The notes: generated by a model not told the origin, from the letters alone. A stretch of 64,000 nucleotides of DNA from Styela clava (GCF_964204865.1 NC_135255.1:3968001-4032000), one strand, 5' to 3'. Shown: positions 27,801-39,690, numbered from the stretch's first letter. Program-made: numbers and translations.

Positions 27801-30118
27801 TTAAAAAATAACTGACTGATTGATAGATCATTTGATTTTGAGTTTCTTTAGTCCAAACACAAGATTATGGTCCATACACATCAATCAAAATATATAAGCG
27901 AGGTTAGAATATCAATATTAAGTATAGCCTGCACATGATCAAAACAAATGAGTGAAGTAATTTTTTATAGTTTCAATTTCCATTACAAATGCGTATATTA
28001 TTTAATTAACTCACCAAGTGGGTGCAAACATCAGAATATGACACGTGTGCTAAAAGAGATTTTTCAGCTTTGCAGATCGATCTCAATCCTGCAACACTCC
28101 ACAATGTTTTGGATTCATCTTTGATTTCCATTATCATTCTCGCATAGGAAGGTTCTAGAAATTTTGAAAAAAATTCAAATCCGTAAATCTGTACAAGATA
28201 TTAAATACGGTAGCTATTCTCATACCCGAGATGGCTTGGTAACAGGACTATGGTTCACCATCTAATCTGCTTTTCTATTTCTCGAAATTAAACTGAAAAG
28301 TCATATCATAGTCTTCTCATGCAATGCTATGCCATTCACGACGGACAAGGCCATGTATAGGAAGCCACAGATATGTGAAGAGCTGATATTTTTGACTCAT
28401 TCCGTTTTGACATTGCCAACCCGATTCATGACAACTCGAGTTTGTCGGCATATGGTTTGCACCAGAGGTCTTTATTAACCTTCAGTGACATGTAAATTCC
28501 AACGCCCGCATTATAATTTTCAACTTACTTGGATTGTGACAAAAATATTTTTCTGTAAAATTCCAAGTATATGACACAACATCTCTCTTGTTTCTAACTT
28601 TTATTTTATTCCTATTTCTTTTTCCACCTTTTTTATTCCTTCTTTTAACTTTTCTTTTGTTCTAAATGATTAATTCGCATCGTGAACATCGGTTACTATA
28701 TAGCCTACTAAACAACATAGGCACTAACCAAATAAAAAATATTTCATTTTCAATACACACAGGCTCCATAAACCAAATTGTATATATTTTACCATATTGC
28801 ACATAAAATATACACGAGGAGAGGACACTCCGGCCACTCCTATATTAATTACATCAAGTTGTTTAAAGGGACTGAAATTGATGGGCAGGGGTATATTCAC
28901 TTGGCTAACACAGACAGTCCCCGGACTCGTAATAGAACTAAAATAGAATGAAATTATTGTCTAAACCTAACCTGGTACATACACGACGGACAAATGCATC
29001 ATCACTCATCAAATAAACAATACCTAAAAAATGATATGATTTATCACAAGTCTATTGCCTTATATATCTCTCTTCAGATTAGATACATTCGAAGAAATCG
29101 AATATAAGCATTCTCCTCCAAAAAACAGGAAAATCAAGCCTACCTGCCATTGGAACATATGCTAGAGAGAACAAAACTTTTGTGCGTCCTAGATTAATGA
29201 ATCGTTTGGGTACAACTGATAGGTCTTTGTTTTCATAAAAGCCATCAGGTAATTTACGAATTCAATTTGTTTGGGGGGGCAGCCTGTAAAATTCAAGCAA
29301 TCACATATGAAAATAACTTACATCCGATTTTCTGACTTCAGAAAGTCTTCTTGCATACAAAGTTGGATAAGTTGATAAAGTATGATTGAAACCGGTATTG
29401 TCATATAAATTCTTCCAAGCTACAACTCTATCTGATAATGGCGTACCACGAACTTCAAATCCCTAGGAAGGAGAAATTTAAAAATATCTTAATAATATTT
29501 GAACCACAGAAATTTATATCCAAACTACATTGAAGTTACATACCTTCGATGGCTCACTGAAGTCGGGGGGTTTCACGTAACAGACAGAGACAATGACACA
29601 TCCAGAAATTAGGAAAGCGCATAGAAATAAAACTAAATATGGATGATCAGCAACAAGCCATGAATACCTGACAGAAAAGAAAAATGTTTACTCAAAGGTT
29701 CTAAAGCCAAATGTTAGCTAAATACAACCAACAAATTTACATGAGATTCCATAGTAAATCAAATCATATCCTAAGAATGTATTCATTTAAAATTACAATT
29801 TTCAGTGAAATTCTGCCATTATTGCAGAAAATTATAAGTTGCAAACTATTTTATTTTTTGAGAGAAACTAAATATTGCTGACATATAAACATATATATTA
29901 TGTCAAAGCTTATAGTATTCATTATAGCAATAAGAAGTCCTACAAAAGTAGTACAAATTATTCAATTCTTAATCAGGCTTTCACAATTTCCATTAACAAT
30001 AATAATTATAACGATATACAAACCAGTCAACATTTTTTTCTTGTTCTTTTCTTCTGCGTCGTCGTTCCTCAACAGATTTTAAAACTCTAGCAACTTCTTC
30101 ATCTGACTTTTCCTCCAT
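21896..30118 (-). CDS. disp: Dispatched homologue (RND-family Hedgehog-release protein)
   Basis: Dispatched proteins are polytopic plasma-membrane RND transporters that release cholesterol-modified Hedgehog. Exons on the minus strand: 30118-30024, 29667-29544, 29462-29322, 28552-28529 (microexon), 28154-28015, 27325-25779, 25359-25162, 22769-21896, about 1,050 residues; one exon between 29322 and 28552 is not resolved. Diagnostic stretches are GFEVRGTPLSDRVVAW, CCPTLSLSNY, TTAAAFLSNFAS, FMNLTAIMVMVGIGADN, PCC, TPGPRYDTND and GLSVDFTVHY. Exon 1 encodes a charged cytoplasmic start; exon 2 the first membrane helix. The ATG at 30118 has an in-frame TAA six codons upstream and a splice acceptor (TTTTAG) two bases before it, so a 5' UTR intron or trans-spliced leader is likely. 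The C-terminal tail is short (about 70 residues) and Ser/Lys-rich, unlike the long tail of human DISP1. DISP1/DISP2 orthology was not resolved. Confidence 0.9.
27473..27510. repeat. Short copy of the same dispersed repeat
   Basis: Contains CATCAAGTTGTGTAAAGGGA and ATGGGCAGGGG, matching the first part of the copy at 28853-28980. The similarity fades after position 27515. It lies in the intron upstream of the large Dispatched exon. Confidence 0.5.
28529..28552 (-). other. 24-nt microexon of the Dispatched homologue
   Basis: Flanked by TTTTACAG and GTAAGT on the minus strand, phase 1 at both ends. Encodes KYFCHNP plus a split codon; joined to the next exon it gives YFCHNP then PSYARM, which lines up with the FFC-x-x-P segment of Dispatched proteins in the first extracellular loop. 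The phase match downstream is exact. Assignment depends on homology recalled from the family. Confidence 0.6.
28853..28980. repeat. Dispersed repeat in a Dispatched intron
   Basis: Shares long stretches with the reverse complement of 59180-59295, inside the nested GC-rich MITE: CATCAAGTTGT, TAAAGGGACT, TTCACTTGGCTAACACAGAC, AGTCCCCG and CCTAACCTGGTACA in the same order. A shorter related copy is at about 27473-27510. Probably a derivative of the same non-autonomous element family. Confidence 0.65.
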
Positions 30119-33100
30119 GTCTAAAATAGTTTGTTACAATTTGGCAATAACGTATCTCCATGTACTAACAGCACTTTATAAAGGTCATGGTTGTTTGCTT
30201 AGCATACTTCATATTTTCTCATGGAATTTAGCGTAACGAAACTGACAACTATATTACAGGACAGGCGTGATAACAGGAAAACAAAACAAGCAACATTTGT
30301 CACAAACCAAAACCCAAAATAGATTGTACTTTATTAATAGCGCATTCATTTACGATATATGCTTGGTTGATCATAAAATTCACTATATATGTTCTGGTAC
30401 CACATGGAGTAGACAGAAGCAAACAATGGCAACACAATATATATTTATGATTTCATAACTATCAATAACCAAAATTAAACATGTAAAGGAAAATTTCTGA
30501 ATATTATTTTGAAATTGACTATAAAAAGAACAGAGTTTACCTAATGCATTCAATCTTGTCTATAATATAACCAAATATTTCAAGTTAATTTAGATTAAAA
30601 AAATTTCAAATTTGCAGCATGTAAAATCTGCATTTGGATATACATAATAAATATACTGCATAGCAAATAAGGATTAGTTTTAACAGGGCATTACACATTT
30701 TCACTTCAAGTCAATATATAATTAGTCACTTTTAATAGTTATAGGACTATACTTTTTTCACTTCAGCATGGCCTACTCATTCTATTAGAACATTGATGAG
30801 GTATGAAGTTTTACATACGCCATACGTTAGTGAATATAAATTTCTGGTATTTAAATTGAAAATATTTTTTTTGAAAATATGCATTTTCCAGATAAGTTGT
30901 CTGGACATCATTAGCATGCACAGAAATTTGTTCTTTATTTGAAAAATTTTCAATTTCTGACAATAAACTGAAAATAAAATCTAAGTTAGGCCGGGCAAAA
31001 CAAATCTATCATAAAATCTACAATAAATCTAAATCCTGTTTCGCTAAACAACGCTAGGAATTGTGTCGCACAACAAAAGAATATTCATAAAAGTAGACCA
31101 TTTCTCATTTCTCAAGTATCCTGTTGTTTGTTTGGATAACAATTTACATCATCATGTAATCTTAAATATAATAGGAGGATAGAAGGATCAAGAGACATTA
31201 TATATGCGTAAATATCCATGTTATGCGGATATTAATAGCCATGAAAATCAAAAAGTCAGTTTGCAATAGGCCAGTATAATTTGATGAAGCAGCTATTTTA
31301 AGCAATCAACACAAGATACCGGTAGGCCTATATGAGATAATTGACTTAATAGCAAAATGATCAAAACAATTATTTTATCAATATTATATTTATTGATTAC
31401 TTAACAAAATCGTAATAAATTTCACACTATGTGTAAAAACAAGTTAAATCCCAATTCCCAAAGATGAAATTAACACATCACAATGGAACAACTACAGAAC
31501 CCGGAATTACCTAGGAAGGCAAGCCTACTCTCCAATTTTTGAGTTTCAAATTTCAAAAAATAATGTGAATGACCCTAATTTGTAAAGATATCTTATCTTC
31601 AAAGGTATTTTATTATGTTCAATGTAGTGCTCTTACATTCCTACGCTGCAACCTATACTCGAATTTTAAAAAAGATATACGATAACTATATTATGCTGTA
31701 AATTCTTGATTTAACTTTTTTTTTTTTCATTTTCATTCTACTTTTTTTCATATGTTCATAATAAAAACAGTCTTGTTTAACTTTTGATAAGTCAGGTTTT
31801 AGATAAACTTCTGCTACTCTCACTACTTACAAATACAATTTCTACGTGGAAAATTCTAATCTTTGTAAATATAAAATATGCATAATACGTCATTTAAAAA
31901 CAATTCAAGATGGGAAAAATACGAAAACTCACCTAGGAGGTGGTGGAGAAAAGTCGTTTAGAGGCACTTTAAATACTGCAAATAACAGCAGAAGCTGTAA
32001 TATCATCCAGAATGGACGTCATAAATCATTCAGATATGAGTCGAATTTCATATTAATTCCCATTCACTTGTATTCAGTTAACAGATAATGCATTCCGACG
32101 AATGATTTTGTTTCAGCCTTACTTTTCATGTTTATATAAACAATTTTATCTGTTTTCTAAATTTTAAAAATGAACAAATACAAATAAAGGTATTAAATAA
32201 TCGTAACACAGTAAATAAATTTCATGGAAAATTGATTGAAACGCAAGTCAGTCATGTACATGAAAATATAAAATTTTCTGGTATTATCAACATTTTTCAC
32301 GCTTAATTCTATTGAGTTAGAAGTTGAATTCTGATTCAAATTTGGATTCCATTGCCGCCTTGCTTTGAAGTTAATATTGAATACCATCATAAAAATTTGG
32401 ACATAGATTAAAACCGTAAGGATGACTCAAAAATGACAAAGCTCATAAATTTCTTAATCACTTGTACGAAAATGGAGAAAACTTCTACATGTGTTGATTG
32501 TACACAAAAGTTTTGGCAATTTAGGACGCTTTGCACAAAAGTTTTCTCTAGAATATTCTGTTCTTTTTTTTGGGTCACCCATAAATAAAAGTCATAAACA
32601 AGCAATATTGCAATAGACATAAAAAGGGAAATCAAACTACACAATTACATTTAACTGGAATAGCTATACCATCAAATAGGGGAGGAAGAATTCATAACCT
32701 TATCTTAGAAAAATTGAAAATTTAATCAAAATGGCATGCACTTGCATGGAAATTTTACATATTATATATTCTGGCACTTATCAAATGAATCAACTTTTCA
32801 GAGGATAAAAATCACAAAACCAATTATGTATACGAAGATTCAAATTGGTCACAAATCAAAAATAGTATGAACTATACGAAGACAATTTGTCTCAGATTTC
32901 AACATTGTAACTCAAAATTGTTGGTGGTTAATAAATCATACCTGTTGTTTTTATAGTTCTATGATAAAATAATTTTCAAATACACCCTTTCAGGCAAATT
33001 CTCTGCTTTTAATGTCATGTAACAAATTACATCCAAATACTATCCCATGTAAGGAATGTTGAAAATAACAAGCATAGTTTTATCAAATCAAAGACATATC

Positions 33101-33492
33101 CCTGTTATGCACAACGCAGTTTGACACAAAGCAGCAATTATGAAAATAAAAGTGATTCAGAAGTTAGCTCAAACATGAATCATATTTTAAAAAAAGAATG
33201 AAAGTCGATAGACATTCGCGTAGCTTATTCTATAATAATTTAAATAAACAAATTTTTAGAATCTAACTGCATATAAACTCCTCCACTTTTCAATGCTTAT
33301 GAACATATAATTCTTCTTCTTTTGAGTGTCATTTCAAACGTGGGTGGAAACATTGATATTCCGCAAAAATATTAATAATCAAGGCATATGGAACCATTGA
33401 TAAGAAAAAAACACATAGTAAAAAATTGACACACAATTTTAAATGTACACCTGTTTAGTAATAATAATACTAACAATAAATAAAGTATGATA
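30119..33492. other. Intergenic region between MED13 3' end and Dispatched 5' end
   Basis: About 3.4 kb, strongly AT-rich, with no conserved open frame on either strand. It must hold the MED13 3' UTR (right side) and the Dispatched promoter and 5' UTR (left side). I see no canonical minus-strand AATAAA close to the MED13 stop; variant ATTAAA signals occur near 33010 and 32720. No repeat structure noticed. Confidence 0.5.
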
Positions 33493-36400
33493 TTACGTTA
33501 ACTCCTTGATTGTGTGATAAAGTCTTGTTAGTACAAAATAATGTATAGGAAGACAAGACCTGCGATCGCGAGATACAGGGTCGCAGGTCAACCACGACAG
33601 TGCATTATAATTTTCCATCACATATCGCAGAACTTGAGCAGTTTTATGAGAATCTAATTCATGATGTTCATCATTTGTTTCCCCACCAGATCCCATACTT
33701 TGAACTTCATCACTGCTAATTTGAATATGTAAAGCAAATCGGAGGAACACTGGGCAGCGAAATTGTGCCTGAGGGCAAGACGACCAAAAAGAATCAGGCA
33801 TTGGGCCTGTAGGAGCAGTAGATACCAAATATCCCAATGCAAGGGGTTGCTGTTGAAGAACAATGTCCTCTGGTATATCCGTAGATGTTAGGCGATCTGG
33901 CTGAGGTTTCATATGTCCTATTTCATCAGATTGCTGATTATTACCACCGGGGGAGGTTGGATTAAAAATATCACCTACTTCAATAGGTATATCATCTTGT
34001 TCACCAAATACAGATAAGCCTAGTTCATTTGATAGGAAATCAATATTTTCATTTTGGAATGTTCCACCTGCTGCAGTTTGTACATATGATGATGTTGGGA
34101 ACACATAGATATGAGTGCACGAGATATCTTCTGGGGTTTTCAATTGAACTTGATTGTTGCTATTCGTGCTGCGTCCAAAAGGTGCAAGTTTCACAAGATC
34201 GGGTAATATTGTGAACGACCCTTCTGGTTCGAGCGAAGTCAAACACGCACTGAGGATACTAGGATGCTTGAATGCTGCATTCAACATACATTGATTGCAT
34301 TTTGTTGCAACTTGCCTTGACAACAAAGAAAAATTTCTTCGATTCAAATGTTTGCTCCACTCTTGAATTTCGCCATGACCTAACCGACCAAGTCTGCCAA
34401 TGACGATTCTCCATTGCACTGATGCAGTACCAGTGATTAAACTTATACAAATTTTCCACAATTTTTCTATAGCAGCAGTCTTTACACAAATTCGTTGTTT
34501 CCTGCGTAAGGACACCCTCCTTGGTGGAACATCTATATTAACACAGAAAGTTTCAAGCATTTCTCCATCTTGATCCGTTGCTGAACCGATAACCCATTTC
34601 TGATCATGCGATAAACAATAGGTTACATATAAAATATTACATTCTTTAGTTTGTTTTTTCTCAACAGCCAAACAATCTTTCTGATTGTTTCTGGAACCGG
34701 CTAAGATGTATGCGGGGGAATGGATAGCAGGCATTGCCAGTTTGAGCCTATTTTCTTGTGCAGCCTCATATTTAGAAGTGGCTGGTCCAAATTCAGTCAT
34801 GCTACGAACCAGAGCTGGGCTAGTTATCCTATGCCTGCATTGAAAATAAGAACTGAAAGCAAGTGATCGTGCTGCAGAAACACTAGATTTTTTGCTTGAA
34901 TTTGCATATTGTAAAATATCCTCAAGTGGAACAATCTGGATAACAACAGAATCTCGCTTTGACTCTGGTAATGATTTTACAACCTCGGAATAGCATTTCC
35001 AAATTTGGATAGAGAAGGCAGAACAATTTTCTCCAAAGAAAGGATCAACAAAATATAGTAAAATGGTCGCATTATCATTTGAATTATGTTTACTTGCCAA
35101 CTGTGCCTGTATGAAGTCCTTTCCAGCTTTCAGTTTTGATGGGAGAGGGGTTGCAGGCCTGTTAGAACCAGGAGTACCAATGGAATTAGATAAAGGACCT
35201 GTGGACTGAGGTGGCTTCATTGAATCATTTTGTGAATCTGGAACACCAATGTTGAATAATGAAAATAAAATATCACGGCAAGCAGTAACATATGATTCGA
35301 CAGACTTTGTGGCATTGTTATCTCCAATGTGATTATGCGTTGGTTCTATATTGTTAGGATCACCAGGGATACGGTTGGAGTTGCTATTGAGATTGGCATT
35401 ATTTACAACATTGTTTCCAACGCAAACAATTCCATCATCAGGCATGCCGCGAATAAATGGTTTATGCATCCCAAGCCTACAAAGATCATAAATAGAGCTC
35501 AGTTCATTGAAAAAGAATCTAGTGGCAGTAAACACATGTTCCACTTCGGGACACATCACAATGTAATGGATATTAGTAATTCCAGCATATGGCTCGAGAT
35601 ATAGCTTTTCCCAGTAATCCAAAGCAAATGGTGAAACTGTCATCCAGTCGTGGTTTTGTCCAACAAGAAGCATTGGCACTGGTAAAGGTTCAAGCGCTCC
35701 TGTATTATCTTTACAAAATTCTCTCCAAGTTAAAGGTCCATTCACACGCTGAATGAAATTGAATGACCTCTCAGACCTTCTCCTCTGTATTGCATTTTGT
35801 AGAATAGGTTTTAAAAACTGCATTAATTGATATAAATCAACAGAATTAGAACATTTCATTAATCGAGTATCTACCCAACGATGAACAACATTTTTGCAAT
35901 GATGAACCTGAATTTTTGGCTGATGACCTGTTTCCATTACAGTAATTCCACCATTAATTGCCTCAACACATGCTTCCATTATATCTTGCTGTTCCGCGCT
36001 GTTATATACTTGATATTTAATAACATTCATCGCTGATATAGTTTTCACTTTCAGATATGGATTTGGTGCTTGTCTCACAGCAAAATTGACAACAGCAGAC
36101 ACTGCACCATCAGTTTGCTTTCGCAAAGCATCTCTGCCTTTTATGATGTCATTTTCTAATTCTTTTCCAACAATTTCAAGTTCGTCTTCCAGAAAGAGCC
36201 CAGCCCCTACTGAAAGACACCGATTTCGTATGGCACTAAAACCGCATGAGCAAGGAAATTGTCCATCTGATAAATTATCAGCCATTGATGGTAAATAGCC
36301 AAGTTCAACATCCCTACTACGTATATTTTCATTGCATACACACATCGGGCATTGGTCGAATGATATATCACGAAAAAGATTTAAAACAGAGTCAGACAGC

Positions 36401-39400
36401 ATTAGGGTAACATATATAGATGATGCTCTGCAATTACCTATATCTGATTGAGCAACAGATGAGGATACACTTGTCAGTGGTGTATGAACAGAAAACCTAC
36501 CATGAGCTGCAGGATTAGGTGTTGAAGTAGCAGGGGATACACTACCACGTGGGGTTCTAGGTGTCCTTGGTGTACGTGGTGTTTGCTGGGGAAGTGGAGA
36601 TGGCTGAGGAACAGAGGCAGGTGTGCTTACTGAATAATGGTGAGATACTGGAGTAGGGGCATCATAGGAAGGCAGGTGGTTTATGTCATCTTGAGCGTTC
36701 ATTGATGGCATTTCGTTTTGAGGAGCAACAAACTGATCCATGGGCATTTGCCATGAAGGTGTATATGTAAATGTGTGTGGCAGCTTTCCTTCCAAGATTG
36801 AATGTGATTTATGTTTCAACTCCAGTGGGGCATACTTATCTGTCATTGGCTGTCTGCTTAAAGGATTTTTCTTGTACACTTCATTAGTTTTAGCTGAAAC
36901 ATGCACAGGCATGAAGTTCGTCGCCATTTTATTAGCTAAAGACCCAAGAGTTTCTACTGAAACTGCATCACCTCCATAGTTGACACTCGATCCAGCATTG
37001 GCAAAATCTAATTCGTTATTGATATAAGGTGTCTGATACTTTGCAACATCTCCTTTCATAGTAGCAATGAAAGATTGACTATGTGCAGCCTCATAGGTAT
37101 TTGAAAGCATTCGAGTGGGATCATATTTGTTTGGATTGACTTTATTTGAAACCATTTTGCTTCCTGAAATATCATCTGCAGCTGCAGTACCCATGTCATC
37201 ATCTTCAGAATCATTGAACATGTTGTCTAAATCAAAAGCTGAAACTTTTAAGTCACTTTTATCCATCAATGAGGTACCTATTTGTGGCTTTTCAACAATG
37301 GGGCCTTCATTAAATAATGACGGTAACCCTTTGGTGAACATACTACCTGGTTCTTGCTTTAACAGATTACTAAGATGACTCGTCTTCGGATTCATTTCAA
37401 TATTATTGCCTTCTGTATTTTCATTGTTAGACCACATCCCGGTAGGTTGCTTCAAACTTATATCAGCAGTGAATGGCGAATTAAATGGAGCAACATTATC
37501 TGTATCTTTTTCTTCATCTTCAAATTTATATGGATCTGATAATACCGTCATTCCAGCAAGCTCACCTGTGATTGAACCTAGTCTAACGTGAGGTGGATTA
37601 ACATGATCCATGCCTGCGGTCATGTTATTATTGTATGAAGGAGCTGATGAATTTTCAATGTCATCATTGGCAGTGCTTTCTTCATCCACTTTCATTTTTT
37701 TCGAATCAATACTCCATGCCAGTTCCTTTTGAATATGTTTTATATTATATTTCATACGTTTCAAAGATCTAAACGAGTTGCTGGATGCACTAGTTTCAGA
37801 TTCCAAATGTTCTGGTATCAGAGATGGTTTTTTTGGTTTTCCAACTATATTTGCCATCCCTTGTAGTTTTTGCACTTGTTTGGGCAACTTAATTTTTTTC
37901 CAAACTGAAACATTCTCTTTAATTTCCCCTACTGGTGCATTTTTGATTGCTTCATCAGTGATAGTATATTGAAATCCAGGTTCTATGGGATCACTTTGAA
38001 AATTTTCACGAACATTGGGAATGTCATTATTTTGAAAAAACATAGGCCCACACATACCTTGTTGATCCAATGATTTTTGTTCTTCCTGATTCCATTGCGG
38101 ATAATTTACAAAACCAACTGGCTGAGGAGGATACATCATTATCATAGAATTAGATTCAGGATTCTGAAAGTATGGTGCAACAAGTTGTTGATTAACAATG
38201 CCAGGCGGGGTTGGTTCAGCACTTGTGTGATGAAATGGAACTGTTGCTGGTTGTTTCTGTTTGTCTGATTTACGTCTTCCATCTGATTGTTGATTGCTGT
38301 CATTCATATATTTTAGTTTTCCAGTCATCTGGCTCAATTCATCATCATTTGGAGGAAAATAATTCAGTCTTTGTCTCGCTTTTTTGAATTGGCTACAAAG
38401 TTGGGGCCATTGTGATGGGCTGTTGTCATGAACAGTTAGAGGTTCAGGGTGATGTGGATGAATTCCATTTACTTCATTTTCAAGTCGCATCTCAGATGAA
38501 ACGCTGGCATTGACGACTCTGGAAATTAAGCTCCTAACCAATGAGCTTGTACCCTCTGGGTTCAGTGATGTCATACCATCTCTTGCAGATTCTGAGATCG
38601 GAGATGTTGCAACTTCATTAACTGATAACCCCATGCTGTCTTGAAATGATCCGATTGAAGTGATATCACCTTGGTGGCTTACACAATCCATTGCTCTTCT
38701 ATCTGCATTCCAAGGTCTACTTTCGCCATCCTTCAAAGCAGAATGGGTGTCGACAGGTACAAGTATATAAGCAGAAGGATAATTTGTTCGAACACCAGAC
38801 AAAAATACTTCAACAACTGGGGGCACAGGCTGCTCAACATTGTCATGATCATCATACGTTTGTCTCTCATACATTGATATGTCAATAGGATAAAAGCCTT
38901 TCCATTCATCAATTACAGTTTTCACTGCTTGGTCATGAAGTGATTTATAAACCAATCCGGTAACTGAAGCACGAAGTCCAAATGGGCTTAAAATCACCGT
39001 TTTGGAAACGAGATTATTGGAAACTTGGATCAAATATTGATTGTTCAATCGTTCCACTGGCTGATGTGATCCTATATCAACAGTGGCACAGACGGTGTTT
39101 TCACCTCTCAAAAAGAAAGTGAAAGATATAGAAAGTCTATCAGATTTATCCACATCTGTGTCTCTTTTAAATGGTCGTAAAAACCATTTTCCAATTCTTA
39201 CAAATCTTTCTGATAGGAGACACCTTTCAATTAGATTGTGAATTGCTTTGAATAATAGTGTTCTACATTCATAAGATAATCCAACATCTTCCCATGAATC
39301 TTCTGATTCAAAAGTGAGCCCAACAGATCTACCTACTGCTTCAACTGATGGCTCATTTTCATTTCCCCACCAAAATATCCATAACTCTTTCTTTAATTCA

Positions 39401-39690
39401 AAATTAGATCCTGAGTTCATTTCATCTTCATTGAACTGATGTGGGTGGGTCTGAGTCAAACTTGGAGTGCTTTTCTTCAAGCTGGGAGCTTTTCTCCAAA
39501 CAGCTAGTATATCTTGTGACAAGCAGTTGCTGAATGCCACGAGGACGGGGTCATCAGATGGACTAACTGGGAGAGATTTCGGCCCAGAGAATGTTCTCCA
39601 TCTCAACCCTGTTAAATCTGCCAGAGAATAGATAGACGAGTGGCAATCATCAAGTTTTCCACCATTGTTGGCTGATGTAGAGGTATTCAT
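33493..39690 (-). CDS. MED13: Mediator complex subunit 13, single exon
   Basis: MED13 links the CDK8 kinase module to core Mediator and acts in the nucleus in RNA polymerase II regulation. One open frame of 2,065 residues, close to the roughly 2,170 of human MED13. The N-terminal domain (residues about 14-330) has DDCHSSIYSLADLTGLRW, ELWIFWWG and GLSYECRTLLFKAIHNLIER. A low-complexity middle includes four TPR tripeptides near residue 1040. A cysteine cluster CPMCVCN with CSCGFSAIRNRCLS lies near 1114-1150. The PIWI/MID-like region has NHDWMTVSPFALDYWEKLYL near 1350. The C-terminal domain ends SCLPIHYFVLTRLYHTI. The start was chosen because the conserved N-terminal motif begins about 13 residues in. 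The complete absence of introns is odd for this gene, given an intron-rich neighbour. Confidence 0.95.
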   Translation of the reverse strand: MNTSTSANNGGKLDDCHSSIYSLADLTGLRWRTFSGPKSLPVSPSDDPVLVAFSNCLSQDILAVWRKAPSLKKSTPSLTQTHPHQFNEDEMNSGSNFELKKELWIFWWGNENEPSVEAVGRSVGLTFESEDSWEDVGLSYECRTLLFKAIHNLIERCLLSERFVRIGKWFLRPFKRDTDVDKSDRLSISFTFFLRGENTVCATVDIGSHQPVERLNNQYLIQVSNNLVSKTVILSPFGLRASVTGLVYKSLHDQAVKTVIDEWKGFYPIDISMYERQTYDDHDNVEQPVPPVVEVFLSGVRTNYPSAYILVPVDTHSALKDGESRPWNADRRAMDCVSHQGDITSIGSFQDSMGLSVNEVATSPISESARDGMTSLNPEGTSSLVRSLISRVVNASVSSEMRLENEVNGIHPHHPEPLTVHDNSPSQWPQLCSQFKKARQRLNYFPPNDDELSQMTGKLKYMNDSNQQSDGRRKSDKQKQPATVPFHHTSAEPTPPGIVNQQLVAPYFQNPESNSMIMMYPPQPVGFVNYPQWNQEEQKSLDQQGMCGPMFFQNNDIPNVRENFQSDPIEPGFQYTITDEAIKNAPVGEIKENVSVWKKIKLPKQVQKLQGMANIVGKPKKPSLIPEHLESETSASSNSFRSLKRMKYNIKHIQKELAWSIDSKKMKVDEESTANDDIENSSAPSYNNNMTAGMDHVNPPHVRLGSITGELAGMTVLSDPYKFEDEEKDTDNVAPFNSPFTADISLKQPTGMWSNNENTEGNNIEMNPKTSHLSNLLKQEPGSMFTKGLPSLFNEGPIVEKPQIGTSLMDKSDLKVSAFDLDNMFNDSEDDDMGTAAADDISGSKMVSNKVNPNKYDPTRMLSNTYEAAHSQSFIATMKGDVAKYQTPYINNELDFANAGSSVNYGGDAVSVETLGSLANKMATNFMPVHVSAKTNEVYKKNPLSRQPMTDKYAPLELKHKSHSILEGKLPHTFTYTPSWQMPMDQFVAPQNEMPSMNAQDDINHLPSYDAPTPVSHHYSVSTPASVPQPSPLPQQTPRTPRTPRTPRGSVSPATSTPNPAAHGRFSVHTPLTSVSSSVAQSDIGNCRASSIYVTLMLSDSVLNLFRDISFDQCPMCVCNENIRSRDVELGYLPSMADNLSDGQFPCSCGFSAIRNRCLSVGAGLFLEDELEIVGKELENDIIKGRDALRKQTDGAVSAVVNFAVRQAPNPYLKVKTISAMNVIKYQVYNSAEQQDIMEACVEAINGGITVMETGHQPKIQVHHCKNVVHRWVDTRLMKCSNSVDLYQLMQFLKPILQNAIQRRRSERSFNFIQRVNGPLTWREFCKDNTGALEPLPVPMLLVGQNHDWMTVSPFALDYWEKLYLEPYAGITNIHYIVMCPEVEHVFTATRFFFNELSSIYDLCRLGMHKPFIRGMPDDGIVCVGNNVVNNANLNSNSNRIPGDPNNIEPTHNHIGDNNATKSVESYVTACRDILFSLFNIGVPDSQNDSMKPPQSTGPLSNSIGTPGSNRPATPLPSKLKAGKDFIQAQLASKHNSNDNATILLYFVDPFFGENCSAFSIQIWKCYSEVVKSLPESKRDSVVIQIVPLEDILQYANSSKKSSVSAARSLAFSSYFQCRHRITSPALVRSMTEFGPATSKYEAAQENRLKLAMPAIHSPAYILAGSRNNQKDCLAVEKKQTKECNILYVTYCLSHDQKWVIGSATDQDGEMLETFCVNIDVPPRRVSLRRKQRICVKTAAIEKLWKICISLITGTASVQWRIVIGRLGRLGHGEIQEWSKHLNRRNFSLLSRQVATKCNQCMLNAAFKHPSILSACLTSLEPEGSFTILPDLVKLAPFGRSTNSNNQVQLKTPEDISCTHIYVFPTSSYVQTAAGGTFQNENIDFLSNELGLSVFGEQDDIPIEVGDIFNPTSPGGNNQQSDEIGHMKPQPDRLTSTDIPEDIVLQQQPLALGYLVSTAPTGPMPDSFWSSCPQAQFRCPVFLRFALHIQISSDEVQSMGSGGETNDEHHELDSHKTAQVLRYVMENYNALSWLTCDPVSRDRRSCLPIHYFVLTRLYHTIKELT

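Noticed and set aside
28980..29032. Open stretch VYLMSDDAFVRRVC on the minus strand as the missing Dispatched exon
   Set aside because: It overlaps the end of the dispersed intronic repeat, does not resemble Dispatched, and needs an incoming phase that does not match.
29144..29161. 18-nt exon with good splice signals in the Dispatched gene
   Set aside because: The length is 0 mod 3, while the gap needs 1 mod 3; no combination with the 24-nt microexon restores phase.
33493..39690. MED13 as a recent processed retrocopy
   Set aside because: The frame is fully intact and conserved domains are complete; no poly(A) tract or target duplication was seen at the ends. Intron loss in the functional gene is more likely, though not proven.
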